Below are positions 22,767 through 34,540 of a DNA stretch of 64,000 nucleotides, in pieces. The stretch lies in NCBI GenBank assembly GCA_014529385.2, contig CM043971.1, positions 85,242,340 through 85,306,339 of the forward strand. Reading direction: 5' to 3'. The notes under the pieces were generated by a model. It ran no database searches. It had not been told where the DNA came from and was given only the letters and a program-made list of their open reading frames with translations. Source of the stretch: Adiantum capillus-veneris. Lineage: Eukaryota > Streptophyta > Polypodiopsida > Polypodiales > Pteridaceae. Every line of letters begins with the position of its first letter. Within the stretch, counting starts at the first letter, position 1. A program made the translations under genes and the position numbers.

Positions 22767-23700
22767 ATGGATGATGATGAGTTTCTTTCTTCTTTGTCAC
22801 CCCGGCAGAGGCAATGGTACAAGGATCGTCATCGCTCTGGAGCACCATCATGTCATTCTAATCCTTCAGTGTCTCTCTCTGTTTTGGAGCATTCATCACG
22901 CTCTGAATCTTTGGTGTCGACGAGACGATCTTCACACTCGTCTAGGCACCGATGCTCTAGTGGTGGCGGCGGTGGTTATTGTGGGGATGCCACCGATGAT
23001 GCCTCAACACTGCCTCGTGTTCGACGAGGCTCTTTACCTTCCCCTTCTTTGCCCGCACCCACACCAGCCACGACATCTCCCACTACACCAAGTTTTGCAT
23101 GGCTGTCAGTTGTTCCTGGCTACACACCACTACCTACTCCTCCGGGAGTCACCCAGTCGACACTCCTACATCCGTTCCCCCATTGACACGTCGCTAGAGA
23201 CCCCTACTGAGACACCCAGGTTCACGCATCACAGGGGAGAGGGCTTGCCTTACTCCGTCAACTTCAACGGCGGCATCACCTTGGAGGATGAAGGCAAGAA
23301 GGTGATCTTGTGCATGCGTGGTCTTTGCTCTCAAGTGTTTAGACACTACATACAAAACACCTAGAGTGAAGTACCCAGTGAATCAAAAGACAGAGTCATC
23401 AGTATGCTGCATGACAAGTTTTCCGTGTCAACACATGATGACCACTTCAATGAAGACCTGATGAAGGTTTGAATATGAGAATACTGCAAGCACAAGTGTT
23501 CTAAAGTGCAAAAAGTAATAAAGCATGGGTGGAACAGACCAGATTGGATGGCCAAAGAAGATTAGAAGAATGCGAAGCAAGCAGCGTGCGAGAATCCTGA
23601 CAAGTGGAAGCAACAAAAGGAGGCAGCCAAAAAGCGCGAGTAGAGGCAGGGAGCTCGCACCACTTGGGGAGCGGTGGGTGGGCATCATTTGAGGCCAATT
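22767..23700 (+). pseudogene. Second CACTA protein (TNPA/plant-transposase-like), broken
   Basis: After an acceptor-like TTAATGCAG the ATG at 22767 opens MDDDEFLSSLSPRQRQWY, followed by Ser/Pro-rich sequence to about 23186. A frameshift leads to SVNFNGGITLEDEGKKV and VFRHYIQNT near 23255-23360, then stops; fragments such as WKQQKEAAKKR follow to about 23700. CACTA elements usually encode, next to TNP2, a DNA-binding protein with such a low-complexity N-terminus and a conserved central block with a glycine-rich start and a WxxPxxW-like region (NRPDW near 23530 here). The match is by motif and position only. Too damaged to work. Confidence 0.5.
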
Positions 23701-23741
23701 TTGTAAGTGTTTTCACATTGCTCTTTAGGTTTGGTAGTTAC

Positions 23742-24027
23742 GTTGGAAAGGGAGAAATGGAAAAATCACCAGCACACGATATGAATGCCTCTCTATAGCC
23801 CAGTGATTTCACTGCACCCCTATCCCCTAGCAAACACACACCTAGACTCACAATCTAGCAACAACTATTGTCCGAGTCCTTACCCAACCATCCCAAAATA
23901 CATATGTCCAGATCCATGATCTGCAAACATTTAAAGCATATACTTAGATTCGATCATCCCCAATTGCCATACGCAACCCTCCATCATGCAACTATATCAC
24001 CAAGCCTCAACCCTCAAGTACCCTTAT
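23742..24027 (-). repeat. Repeat E copy 1, part before copia insertion
   Basis: Matches 35850-36120 and 38550-38825 (GAATGCCTCTCTATA, then CCTATCCCCTAGCAAACACAC, then CCTCAACCCTCAAGTACCCTTAT). It continues at 29495 beyond the copia element. Confidence 0.8.
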
Positions 24028-24219
24028 TGAAGGAGTACAAGCGGAAGTGCGACACGAGAGAGAGTGCGAGAAGAAGAGCACGACGATATGGTGAACTCGC
24101 TCTACTGTAATGTGTAGAGTATAGTGAGTTCTTATTAGGTTTTTACAAAAGAATATGTGTACATACCTGGCGGCCCGCCCACTTACTTGGGCGACCACAT
24201 TGGGATTTATACCCCAACA
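24028..24219 (-). repeat. copia 3' LTR
   Basis: 192 bp, TG...CA, nearly identical to 29303-29494. It differs at a handful of positions, which argues for moderate age. Confidence 0.95.
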
Positions 24220-24308
24220 ACCTCCCACTTAAAGTCTAATGTGGTACTTTAAGTGTGAGAGAAGCTACTATACAAGCTAATATACAAGAGATGTAGAGAA
24301 GTGATGTA

Positions 24309-27300
24309 CTACCCTACACCTAACTGCTTGCGAAAATGCGCAAAGCTCTCTGAGGGAAGTCCTTTTGTAAGTAGATCAGCAGGATTTTCTGTGGTGTGAA
24401 CTTTGACAAGCTGAAGTTGCTTATCCTCGAGCATTTCCCTGATGAAATGATACAGCTTCACATCCACATGCTTTGTCTTTGAGTGATAAACTGGATTGCG
24501 AGCCAATTGTATAGCACTTTGACTATCACAATATAACACAGGCATCTCTTATTTGATTCCCAAATCTGTTACTAGTCGATTAAGCCAAATTGATTCTTTG
24601 CATGCCTTTGATGCTACAACATATTCAGCCTCTGTAGTAGACTATGTAACACAATCTTGTAATCTAGAACGCCATGATACTGCTCCACCAGCCAATGTAA
24701 AGACATACCCTGACGTAGACCTTCGGTTGTCTAAGTCACTTGCATAATCCGAGTCTGTAAAACCCTTTACACTTAGCTCTTGACTCCCATAGCATATACG
24801 CATACTCTTTGTAGCTTTCAGGTATCTCAATATTCCTTTCACTGCCTCCCAATGTTTCTTGCCTGGGTTTGACATGTATCGACTTACTACTCCCACTGCA
24901 AATGCAATGTCTGGGCGAGTAGCAATCATTGCATACATCAAACTACCCACTGCAGACGCATATGGAATCTTATCCATTTCAGCCTGTTCTTTCTCAGACA
25001 CAAGACCATCTTGTTTGCTAAGTTTCACATATGGTGGCAATGGAACACTCAATGCCTTTCCCTTTTCCATATTGAAACGTTGCAAAAACTTGTCAATATA
25101 CTCTGTTTAACCAAATCAACTTCTTTGATCTATCTCTCTCAATGCGCATACTAAGTATATGACTTGCCTCACCCATGTCTTTCATGTCAAATGATTTTGC
25201 CATCTTTGACTTCAAAGCTGAAATTTCTTCCAAGTGCTTGCCAGCAATCAACATGTCATCCACATACAAAATAAGGATCAGCCAACTGCCATCCTTAGCC
25301 TTCTTTGTATATAGACAACGATCGAACTCACTACGTTTGTAGCCTTGAGAAAGCATAAACTTGTGGAACTTATGGTACCATGCCCTCGGTGATTGTTTTA
25401 AGCCATAAAGACTCTTTAACAACTGGCATACCAAATCTTCCTTGCCTTTCTCAACAAACCCTTCTGGCTACTGCATGTAAATTTCCACATCTAAATCACC
25501 ATGCAAGAACACTGGACATCCATTTGGTGCAACACCAAATCTAATATGGCAACCAATGCAAGAAAGCATCTCAATGTAGTCATCTTGACCACCGGAGATA
25601 AGACTTTATCAAAGTCAATGCCTTGTTCTTGCTTAAAGCCCTTGGCAACAAGCCTTGCTTTGTACTTTGGCTGCCTATCATGAGCGGTGATCTTATACCT
25701 GTAAACCCATTTACAAGGTAGAGCCTTTTTGCCCTGTGGTAATTTAACTAGCTTCCATGTCTGGTTTTTATGCAAAGCTGTCATCTCTGACTGCATGGCC
25801 AATTGCCAATTCCCGGAGTCCTTCATTTGCACTGCTTCCGTGTAACATGAAGGCTCATTGCAATCAGTCAACATGACATAGTTCATAGATGGAACAAACC
25901 TATCAGGAGGTCGCCTGATACATCCAGATCTACGCACAATAGTTGGTCAGGCTCAGCCACAACCTCTGGTTTCACTCTATCCTGTCCCTGCTCCTCTTGA
26001 GCCCTGACATTTTTTCTTGCACGTGCAGGTCCATCTTCTTGGAAGAAAACTCTTCTAATCTCCTCAACCCTCTTTGGTTTAGAATGATATTTGGATTCAT
26101 TAAAGTGAACATCATTGCTACGGATAACCTTTCTGGATTCGGGATCCCAAAGTCTGTACCCCATCTCACCAGAATTACCATAGCCTAGAAAGATGTACTT
26201 TCTACTCTTTGGCTCAAGTTTGTTCCTAAATTCCTTTGGAACATGAGTATGTGCCTCACAGCCAAAGACTCTGAGATGCTTGTATGAGGGAATTTTGCCT
26301 GACCATACCATCTCTGCCAATGAATCCTTCTCCAAAACCTTGCTAGGAGATCTATTTATAAGATGAACAACTGTTGATACAGCTTCAGCCCAAAACCCAT
26401 TTGGCAGTTGTGCATTAGACAACATACTTCTGACCTTCTCTTGTATGGTCCTATTAATCCTCTCAGCAATACCATTTTGAGGAGGATTGTAAGGAGTAGT
26501 AAGTTCACGTTTTATACCTTTTGACTCACAAAAGTCCTCAAAAGCCTTTGAAACATACTCTCCACCATTGTCAGTGCATAAGCATTTAAGCTTCTTGCCA
26601 CTGTGATTCTCCACAAGTGTCACAAACGTTTTGAAAACCCTAAACGCTTCATCCTTGTGCTTGAGAAAGTAAACCCATACTTTCCTCGAGTAATAATCTA
26701 TAAATGTCATAAAGTAAGAAGCTCCCCCTAGAGATAGGTTAGGCATAGGTCCACACAAATCACTATGAACAAGTGCCAACTGTGTATCTCTTCTACTGCT
26801 TCTATGCTTATGTGGTTGCTGTGTTTGCTTACCATACAGACAATGTTCACAGAATTCAAAATCATTAAATGACAAGCCAGGCAAATAACCAGAACGAGAC
26901 AAGATTTCCATTCCCTTCTTGGACATATGTCCTAACCGGCTATGCCACAAAGAAACGTTCGGCTGCTCGGTTACATTGATTACATTTTTAGAGACATTTG
27001 ATACATAAATCATGTAAAGTCCTCCAGACTTTTCTCCATGTGCTACTGTCATAGAACTCTTGGATATCTTCCACATGTTCTGTCCAAAAGCGGTGACGTA
27101 GCCAGCATCATCAAGTAAACCTGTGCTGATCAAGCTCTTTGTAATTGCGGGAACATGTCTCACATTCTTCAGCGTGAAAGAAGAGCCATTCTGAAACTTC
27201 AATTGAACATCTCCAACACCTAAGATCTCACATGTCTGCCCATTGCCTAGCCGATTATGATCTTTAGTGGTCACATAAGAGGTAAACTACTCCTTGTTTG

Positions 27301-28285
27301 GAGACACATGAAGTGATGCCCCTGAATCTATAATCCAGTCACTCAGTGCATTTCCATCAGATGCTGTAAGAAGACCTGAGTCCATTGTATTTTTCAAGCA
27401 GTAGATGTCTCCTGACACTAGACTGTCATCCTCTGCAACAGTGTTTGTCACATTTATTTCTTGAATCTTCACTGAGGACTTGTTCTTGTCACCATGGTCT
27501 TCAGCTTTCTCTTTGCCTTTTTCTACTTTCCATTCTCTGCAGTCTCTTTGCATGTGACCCTTCTTGCCACAATGGTAGCATTCTATGTCACTCTTGCCTT
27601 TAGCACTGTGGGACTTGCTACGAGGCTGATCCCTCTTTCCACCTTTGTACTTTTCTTTGGTCCTTCCCTTGAAAACTAAGGCTGTTCCTTTGCCTTTGTC
27701 CATTGTCTTTCTGTTGGTTTCTTCAGTAAGAAGACTGCCTTCTACACCTGCTATGGTCAAACCATCTGGAGGTGCAAAATTACTCAAAGCTGTGCGAAAA
27801 GTGTCCCAACTTTTCGGCAATGTAATCAACAGGAACATAGCTCTAACAGGTTCATCAAACTTGACACCTTGAGTTGACAACTGACTGTAGATGGTGTTGA
27901 ATTCATTCAGATGATTGGACATAGGGGTCCCTTCTTTCATCTTCAAGTCAACAAGCTTCTTAAGCCAGTATATAACCTGTGAACCTGCACTCTGCTTCTC
28001 ATAAAGATCACTCAGCTTTGTCCATGCTTGATAAGCCGACATCTCGTCTTCTACATTGAAGTAAACGCTTTCTGCCAAAGTTAGCATAATGGTAGAAAGT
28101 GCCAATTCATCCATTTCGCTCCATTCATCTTCGTCCATATCTTCTGGTTTTATCCCCTTGAGCTTTATAGGTTTTATCTGCTTCTTTTGTACCAACACGT
28201 GCCAAATCTGCTTCTTCCACAATGGGAAATTAGTTCCATCGAGTTTCTTGATATTGTAAAGAGCAGTGTCCTATGATCCAGCCAT
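24309..28285 (-). pseudogene. copia gag-pol polyprotein, disrupted
   Basis: The ATG is at 28285-28283 and codon 5 is TAG (28273-28271). Gag follows (WKKQIWHVLVQ) to a zinc knuckle CYHCGKKGHMQRDC, then protease WIIDSGASLHVSP (active-site DSGA intact), a TAG near 27287, GAG-pre-integrase (WHSRLGHMSKKGMEIL), integrase with D at LVHSD, D in CTDNGGEY and E in PPQNGIAERINRTIQ, a frameshift near 25920, RT with LHQMDV (frameshift near 25495), LYVDDML, then a stop near 25093, GSLMYAMIATRPDIAFA, RNase H with TDSDYASD and STTEAEY (stop just before) and the copia C-terminal block HVDVKLYHFIREM. The single frame of a live element is thus broken at five or more sites. Confidence 0.9.
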
Positions 28286-29279
28286 AACTACGCTTCACAG
28301 TAGTTTACTTTACTGGGAAAAATTCGGCAGAGTTTTCCCTGTAAACTGTCCTCTGAACCAATATCAACCTGTCAAATGAACCAATAAAGCTTCAGATTCT
28401 GCAGAAATTTCGGCAGTCTTATTTGTAAAATGGCTCTGGTGTACTAAAAACAGACCAAAAACAGCTCAAAAAACCACTGTCTCTCTAACACTGTAAGCTG
28501 TAGGTAAACCTGTCCTGCACCTGTCCTGTTTCTCACTGTCCTGTAAGCATAGACTGCGACAATGCCTCAACGGTAGTAAAGCAAAGATGCAATCCCAACT
28601 GTCTAACTCACAGTCAATACATCCTAGCTGCTTATCTAAGGGTACTCGAGGGATCGCTCCAAGACCTGTATCCCCGAAAGGATCTCAACATTCGAGAATC
28701 CCCCAGCTCAATAAAACCTCACTCGACCCTCAACAAAAGCTGCAGTAAATCTGACAGTACATAGACTTTCCACAAAGCCATACATCCACAAATTTCCCAC
28801 TGTATGCTGTAACCGCTGCGACGGTTGTTTGCTACGTGACTCATAGCCAGCAAACCCTCAACAAACATACATCATCTCTAACAATACATCCCATGTGGAA
28901 GTACCTGCAATGTCAGGATGAAATCTGGAATATCAAGCACCAAACAGAAGCTACTTGATGAACCGGTGGATGTCGCCTACAGTCTGTGTGTAGGTGCGCC
29001 CGTGTCGTATGTGACACGCCTCCAAGAACTGTAAACCGTCCTTCGTTGTGTAGATAGCCACAAATCAGCATTCTGGAAGTGCAGATATCCTCAGCACTTG
29101 TAGTCGTAGGCCGAAACCTCAAATTTGCAGAGTCGGATCTGCACCCGCCAAGACCACGTAGTCGAAAATGGCCTGCGCAGATCTTTGTCAAAGCCAAACG
29201 GTGGCTGTGTCTTCACCTGCCGAGTCTCACTCCAATATGAGCAGGTGACTCTGGCTACCTGCAAATGCTGCCCCGAGCC
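28286..29279 (-). other. copia leader, no convincing gene
   Basis: About 1 kb between primer-binding site and gag ATG, shared with 13405-14480. Open frames here are not conserved between the two copies, so I treat it as an untranslated leader. Confidence 0.6.
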
Positions 29280-29302
29280 TCGATCTGAGCTCTGATACCA
29301 GT
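29280..29302 (-). other. Primer-binding site for initiator Met-tRNA
   Basis: On the minus strand TGGTATCAGAGC follows the LTR after two bases. It is complementary to the 3' end of plant initiator Met-tRNA, the usual primer of copia elements. The same site exists at 14480-14465 and 50288-50299. Confidence 0.9.
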
Positions 29303-29494
29303 TGAAGGAGTACGAGCAGAAGTGTGACGCGAGAGAGAGTGCGGGAAGAAGAGCACAACGATATGGTGAACTCGCTCTACTGTGATGTGTAGAGCATAGT
29401 GAGTTCTTATTAGGTTTTTACAAAAGAATATGTGCACATACCTGGCGGCCCGCCCACTTACCTGGGCGACCACATTGGGCTTTATACCCCAACA
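29303..29494 (-). repeat. copia 5' LTR
   Basis: 192 bp, followed on the inner side (minus strand) by the Met-tRNA primer-binding site at 29302-29287. It should contain the promoter; TATAAAG lies close to its outer end, unusually near the LTR start. Confidence 0.95.
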
Positions 29495-31230
29495 CTTATT
29501 TAAAGGAAAGCAATCCCAACACATTCAGACATCTCAAGACCATCGATAGAATCAAGCTTAAGCTTGCCCACTAGCATATACTCACTCAACACATACCCCA
29601 GGCACACATATGCCTGACATACAATTGGACACGAAATTGAAAGAGGAAACTAGCACTGATTTGAGACAAGATTGGACTAATATCAAGGGAGAATGTTTCG
29701 AAAAAGGGTGTCTAGTGATGGTACTTCACATGGTACTTTAAGCATGCCTATATTGATCTCCCTCTTCTGATGCTCGTTCGACTTGCTGCTTCTTTGTCTT
29801 TTTGCCCTCCCCATTTGATATGACAAGAACCTTCACAGTTCCTTTTATCCCTTCAAAGGCGAATCAGTTTGCAGTGGGACTCCTCGTGACCACTCCTCAC
29901 CAATGGGCTTGCTCTTTCTAGTACCAATTGGTGACACTTCAGAGTCCTCTGCAACCCTATGCTTTACATGCAATGCAGCTTATATGCCACCCTTCTTTCA
30001 CAGCGCTCCCATATCCTCTATAATACCTCTCCTGCAGTCACCATGCCTGTATAATACCTCCAATATCACGTAGCTACAGGTGGCCTTCAACAATTCTCCA
30101 GAGCCAGCGTTGCTTTGTAGATCAGGTGCTCATAGCCTCGTTCAACTCCTCAGATATAAGGTGCTCAACTCTCTTCATCTGTACTCAGTCTCAAAATGCT
30201 AGCAAAGGAGGTCTCCAAGATATGGCAATAGGGCCGAATTGAGTTTTCCTTGCCCGTTGCCCCTCTTCCAGATCTATTCTTCTGCTCACGCCATATTATT
30301 CAACCTCTTGAACTGACCCTGGTCAGAACCGCCCTGTGACGGCCGTGCAACCCTGCCCACCTCAAGGCGGCTCCCCCTGTGCAACCAACTGCCCATACAC
30401 AGGCCCTTGCTAGCCTATAGCACCCGCCACCTCACTGGCAACGCTTGGCCGCGCCTTTTACTGCATACAACACCGCCAACTTCCACCCGGCATGCATTAA
30501 CCTCTTCTTTACCCCTTTGATGGCGGCCTTGCTACAATCCCTTCTTGACCGTGCTCGCCACAAGGCAAACCCATTGTTCCTCTCTGACTTTAACCAGCCC
30601 GCCACCTATGGCGACCCTTGCTCCTTCCTGCAACGGCCCTCCTACCTACCATAAATGACATCCCGCCATGCTTACCTCCCACCAGAATATGGCGCTGCCC
30701 TGTAGCCCGCCTTGCATGCAACTGGCCCATGCGGCCTTCCTTTCTTGCCCACACCAAGCCTCCTCGTGCAGTAACGCTCCCAACAGACGGCGCTCCTTTC
30801 CTTCTTGCTCTGCTCGTCTACTGCAGACCCTTTAAAAAAAGCATTTGTGTTCTTTTTTTTTAAAATTTTTATTAATGATTTGGCTAGTATTCCCGCGCAA
30901 GGATCATTGAATTGCCTCCGATTGCCGACAATCCGTGTCTCACAGCACTTTGATCACCAAAGAGATCACCTGTTTGATCTTCTCCCTCGCCACAATGTAC
31001 AATGCCTCACGAAATTTGCCTTGCATCCTCAAGCACGCTGCCTCGCAAATCTTTTGCGCCATGTCCAACCTGTTAAATGTCCCACTTAGCATACATATCC
31101 AATGGTACCTGTCACACTTGGCGCCCAACATAGGCTCAAGCACATTGTCGCGACATTGCCTGCTGCCATACACCTGCAATGAGCCTTTCCACGGGTCGAC
31201 ATATCCGAGCTATACCAACGTCTATTTGTA
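29495..31230 (-). repeat. Repeat E copy 1, part after copia insertion
   Basis: Follows 32425-34060 closely: TTTAAAGGAAAGCAATCCC, the block AGGGAGAATGTTTCGAAAAAGGG, CTTCACATGGTACTT, the CCGCCCTGTGACGGCC block, and the block encoding LQVYGSRQCRDNVLEP on the minus strand (31180-31130). Differences are small indels, e.g. loss of about 50 bp around 29855. No gene is recognised in it. The minus-strand stretch VYGSRQC...AKCDRYHW near 31100-31180 is conserved between copies 1 and 2 and could be a captured coding fragment. Confidence 0.75.
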
Positions 31231-31620
31231 CTTTTAAATTCTAACATAATGGATTCTTTGTATGTTTTGAACAGTGGTTGATGACAGGACATGACCCCAC
31301 ACCGTACAAGCACGAGTACCCAAGCAGAAAGGGCTTAAACGCCCTTCTAAGTTCTCGCGGAAGCACGAGTACCCAAGCAGAAAGGGCTTAAACGCCCTTC
31401 TAAGTTCTCGCGGAGGCATTGTTAGTATTAGGGTTTACTCTTTTCTACTTGTTGTATTGTTTTGTAGAATATATGTTTATACTTACAGAAAGTTGTCTTA
31501 GCTTATTGTTTTTTTTTTGCAGAATCCGATAGATACGCCGCTTGGACGCGATGAGACGTCTGATTACGACGTCAGTGTAGGTGTAGCTAGATAGCATTAG
31601 TTTCCTTTTTTCATAGCATA
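31231..31620 (+). other. Unidentified exon-like segment with 53-bp duplication
   Basis: A segment not found in the other E copies. TTTTGAACAG precedes an open stretch (WLMTGHDPTPYKHEYPS), a 53-bp tandem repeat covers 31310-31415, and a CT-rich TTTTTTTTGCAG near 31523 precedes AATCCGATAGATACGCC, encoding NPIDTPLGRDETSDYDVSV and then TAG. This looks like the last two exons of a gene or transposase brought in by another insertion. I do not recognise the protein. Because 53 is not a multiple of three, the duplication shifts the frame. Confidence 0.3.
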
Positions 31621-31970
31621 TGTATCATGAGATGACGTGTATACGTCTTTTTGTAACTATTGGAAAACCATGTATATTTTCTCCATAATGACCATGGTGT
31701 TGTAACTATTACATTTGCAAAGCTTAACAATCAAGTGATTTTACCTATGATGTGTACAATTGTCATTGATTTACTTTCATCAATTTACCTTTGTCAGTTT
31801 TGTATCTTTATTCTGCAAACAATACTATGGATAATGGAGTTAATGGTTATATTGTCTTGAGGGTGACTACTTTGGGTCTATACCTAAGCTTGCACTTTCT
31901 TGCATAGGTGTATCTGGGCTTATCTTGGATTCATTTAGGTTTACTCTATTATTGAAACATTCAATATGGT
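31621..31970. other. AT-rich stretch, nothing recognised
   Basis: AT-rich sequence after the exon-like segment, possibly its 3' flank. It lacks repeat E homology and has no convincing reading frame. Homology to the gag remnant resumes at about 31975. Confidence 0.5.
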
Positions 31971-31974
31971 TGAT

Positions 31975-32404
31975 TGAAGGCAGGGCTAGCTTCTTTCTGC
32001 ATAGCTTCGACCATCACTTTGCCAACATCTTCAAATTTATCTTGTGATCCCTGATCCCTAGCTTCATTTGATTCTTCATGCATATATACACGCTTCGACC
32101 AACACCGCATCAATGCTAGCCGAGCTAACAGACTCTTGTACAGCAGCACACCAAACTGGAGGTACAAATTGAAATGAATGACCAGAATGGCTTACCAATG
32201 GCAAAGCACCTCTTTGACGCTTGAACTCCCCAGCTGCTTCATGCCATGAAGCAGCTCCAGTGTTGAGCCATATCCATAGTCTGCCGGCTTCAACAAACCC
32301 AGCTCCAGCTTCTTCTTGCTTTCCTGGTCTTTGCCTAGGCTAAGGAGACCACATCTACATAACTTTCTATATCGGCTGGCTCGACCTTCTCTCTTATCTT
32401 TGGA
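31975..32404 (-). pseudogene. gag-like gene remnant, copy 1
   Basis: Minus-strand sequence matches the C-terminal half of the gag-like genes at 34540-35865 and 37650-38575 (blocks around KKKLELGLLKPADYGYG and CSLPASSF-like tail). It breaks off at 32404 directly at the start of the CAAGCCTCAACCCTCAAG block of E copy 2, so the N-terminal half was deleted at the junction. Confidence 0.65.
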
Positions 32405-34060
32405 TCATCAAGCCTCAACCCTCAAGTACCCTTATTTAAAGGAAAGCAATCCCAACACATTCAGACATCTCAAGACCATCGATAGAATCAAGCTTAAGCT
32501 TGCCCACTAGCATATACTCACTCAACACATACCCGAGGCACACATATGCCTGACATACAATTGGACACGAAAGTGAAAGAGGAAACTAGCACTAATTTGA
32601 GACAAGATTGGACTAATACCAAGGGAGAATGTTTTGAAAAAGGGTGTCTAGTGATGGTACTTCACATGGTACTTCAAGCATGCCTATATTGACCTCCCTC
32701 TTCTGATGCTCGTTCGACTTGCTGCTTCTTTGTCTTTTGGCCCTCCCCATTTGATATGGCAAGAACCTTCACAGTTCCTTTTATCCCTTCAAATGCTCGT
32801 GGCCATGCTCACTGGTTATTTCGAAAAGGCGAATCAGTTTGCAGTGGGACTCCTCGTGACCACTACTCACCATGGGCTTGATCTTTCTACTACCAATTGG
32901 CGACACTTCAGAGTCCTCTGCAACGCTATGCTTTACATGCCATGCAACTTATATACCACCCTTCTTCCACAGCGCTCCCATATCCTCGAGAATACCTCTC
33001 CTGCAGTCACCATGCCTGTATAATACCTCGAATATCACGTAGCTACTGGTGGCCTTCAACAATTCTCCAGAGCCAGCGTTGCTTTGTACATCAGGTGCTC
33101 ATTGCGTCGTTTAACTCCTCAGATATAAGGTGCTTGACAACTCTCTTCATCTGTACTGGTCTCAAAACGCTAGCAAAAGAGGTCTCCAAGATATGGCAAT
33201 AGGGCCGAATTGATTTTCCCTTGCTCGTTGCCCCTCTTTCGGCTCTATTCTTCTGGTCACCCATATTATGCACCCTCTTGAACTGACCCACCGGCTCAGA
33301 ACCGCCCTGTGACGGCCCTGCAACCCTGCCCACCTCAAGGTGGCTCCCCCTGTGCGACCAACTGCCCATACACAGGCCCTCGCTGGCCTACATCCCCCGC
33401 CACCTCACTGGCAACCCTTGGGCGTGCATTTTACTGCATACAGCACCGTCAACTTCCACCCGGCATGCATTAACCTCTTCTCTATCCCTTTGATGGCGGC
33501 CCTTTCTTGCTGCAGCCCCTTCTTGAACCTGCTCGCCACAAGGCGACCCCCCTTTTTCCTCTCTGACTTTAACCAGCTCGCCACCTTTGGCGACCCTTGC
33601 TCCTTCCTGCAATGGCCCTCATACCTACCGTAAATGGCATCCCGCCATGCTTACCTCCCACCAGAATATGGCGCTGCCCTGTAGCCCCCCTTGCATGCAA
33701 GTGGCCCATGCGGCCTTCCTCTCTTGCCCACACCAAGCCTCCTTGTGCAGTAACGCTCCCAACAGATGGCGCTGCTTTCCTTTTTGCTCTGCTCGTCTAC
33801 TGCACACCAAAGAGATCACCTGGTTGATCACCTCCCTCGCCACAATGTACGATGCCTCACGAAATCTGCCTTGCATCCTCAAGCACCCTGCCTCACAAAT
33901 ATTTGCGCCATATCAGGCCTGTTAAATGCCCCACTTAGCATACACATCCAACGGTACCTGTCACACTTGGCGCCTGACACAGGCTCAAGCACATTGTCGT
34001 GACACTGCCTGCTGCCATACACCTGCAATGAGCCTTTCCACGGGTCACATATTCGAGCTG
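32405..34060 (-). repeat. Repeat E copy 2
   Basis: Starts at the CAAGCCTCAACCCTCAAG block, includes the intact CCCTTATTTAAAGG site used by the copia insertion in copy 1, and ends near the GAGCCTTTCCACGGGTC block. About 120 bp present in copies 1 and 3 around TTTAAAAAAAGCATTTGTG is missing near 33807. Confidence 0.8.
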
Positions 34061-34540
34061 TTCCATCATTGCCCCACCCCTCGTTGAGCATTCATGCTAA
34101 ACCATAACCTTATTTAGATAAGAGATGATTGCATGTTAGAAAACTGATACTCAGTATGTACATAAGCAGTAGATAGATAGAGAGAGTTTATCAGTTGTAG
34201 AATCCCCCCAGATCAAATGGAAAGCCATAGGCTCTCCCAACTGTGATGCAAACTCCGCCAGAATCAAATATATGGCATTGAGCACAGCCATGCGTATGTA
34301 GTATTTATTCAACCATTTTTTTCGTATCTCTTGACCCAAAAACAAGCCTCTCGTGTAGCTTGGCATAGCATCGATCTTCAACTACTTGTATTCATACGCC
34401 GGCTTCATATACAAAACAAGCCTGTAAACCACCTGTGAAGCATCTGCACCATACACCATCATCGTCTCACCTGCTCTACACAGCTTTCCATAGCATACCT
34501 CTCATCACGAGGGCTTTGCAAACCGTGCAAAACTACCTAT
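34061..34540. other. Spacer downstream of gag-like gene
   Basis: Sequence unique to this copy. A 76-codon minus-strand frame (34381-34151, GLFLGQEIRKKWLNKYYIRM) is open but has no recognisable domain and no counterpart in the other units. Confidence 0.4.

Larger units (their letters stand above)
16821..23741 (+). mobile_element. Second CACTA element, plus strand, decayed
   Basis: It starts CACTACAAGAGG at 16821. Subterminal motifs follow (GCGACGCTCATAGC, the AGATCTCAGATCT palindrome near 16973), a 23-base C run, (AC)n 17153-17209, (GA)n 17230-17360, and TTAGATTTA-type repeats 17410-17800, the inverse of those in the minus-strand array. A broken TNP2-type gene and a second element gene follow. 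No CCTCTTGTAGTG right end is present; sequence changes to repeat E near 23742, so the 3' end is lost. Confidence 0.75.
24028..29494 (-). mobile_element. Complete Ty1/copia retrotransposon
   Basis: Two 192-bp LTRs (24028-24219 and 29303-29494), both TG...CA, enclose 5,083 bp. A perfect 5-bp target duplication CTTAT flanks it (24023-24027 and 29495-29499). The uninterrupted site is visible at about 32425 and 36118. The primer-binding site TGGTATCAGAGC adjoins the 29303 LTR, and a polypurine tract AAGTGGGAGG adjoins 24219. The gene order gag, protease, integrase, RT, RNase H is that of copia elements. Several stops and frameshifts make it inactive. Confidence 0.95.

Noticed and set aside
30445-31237. 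Plus-strand Pro/Leu/His-rich frames in repeat E
   Set aside because: Frames are not kept between E copies (shifted by indels), so they are probably chance frames in GC-richer repeat DNA.
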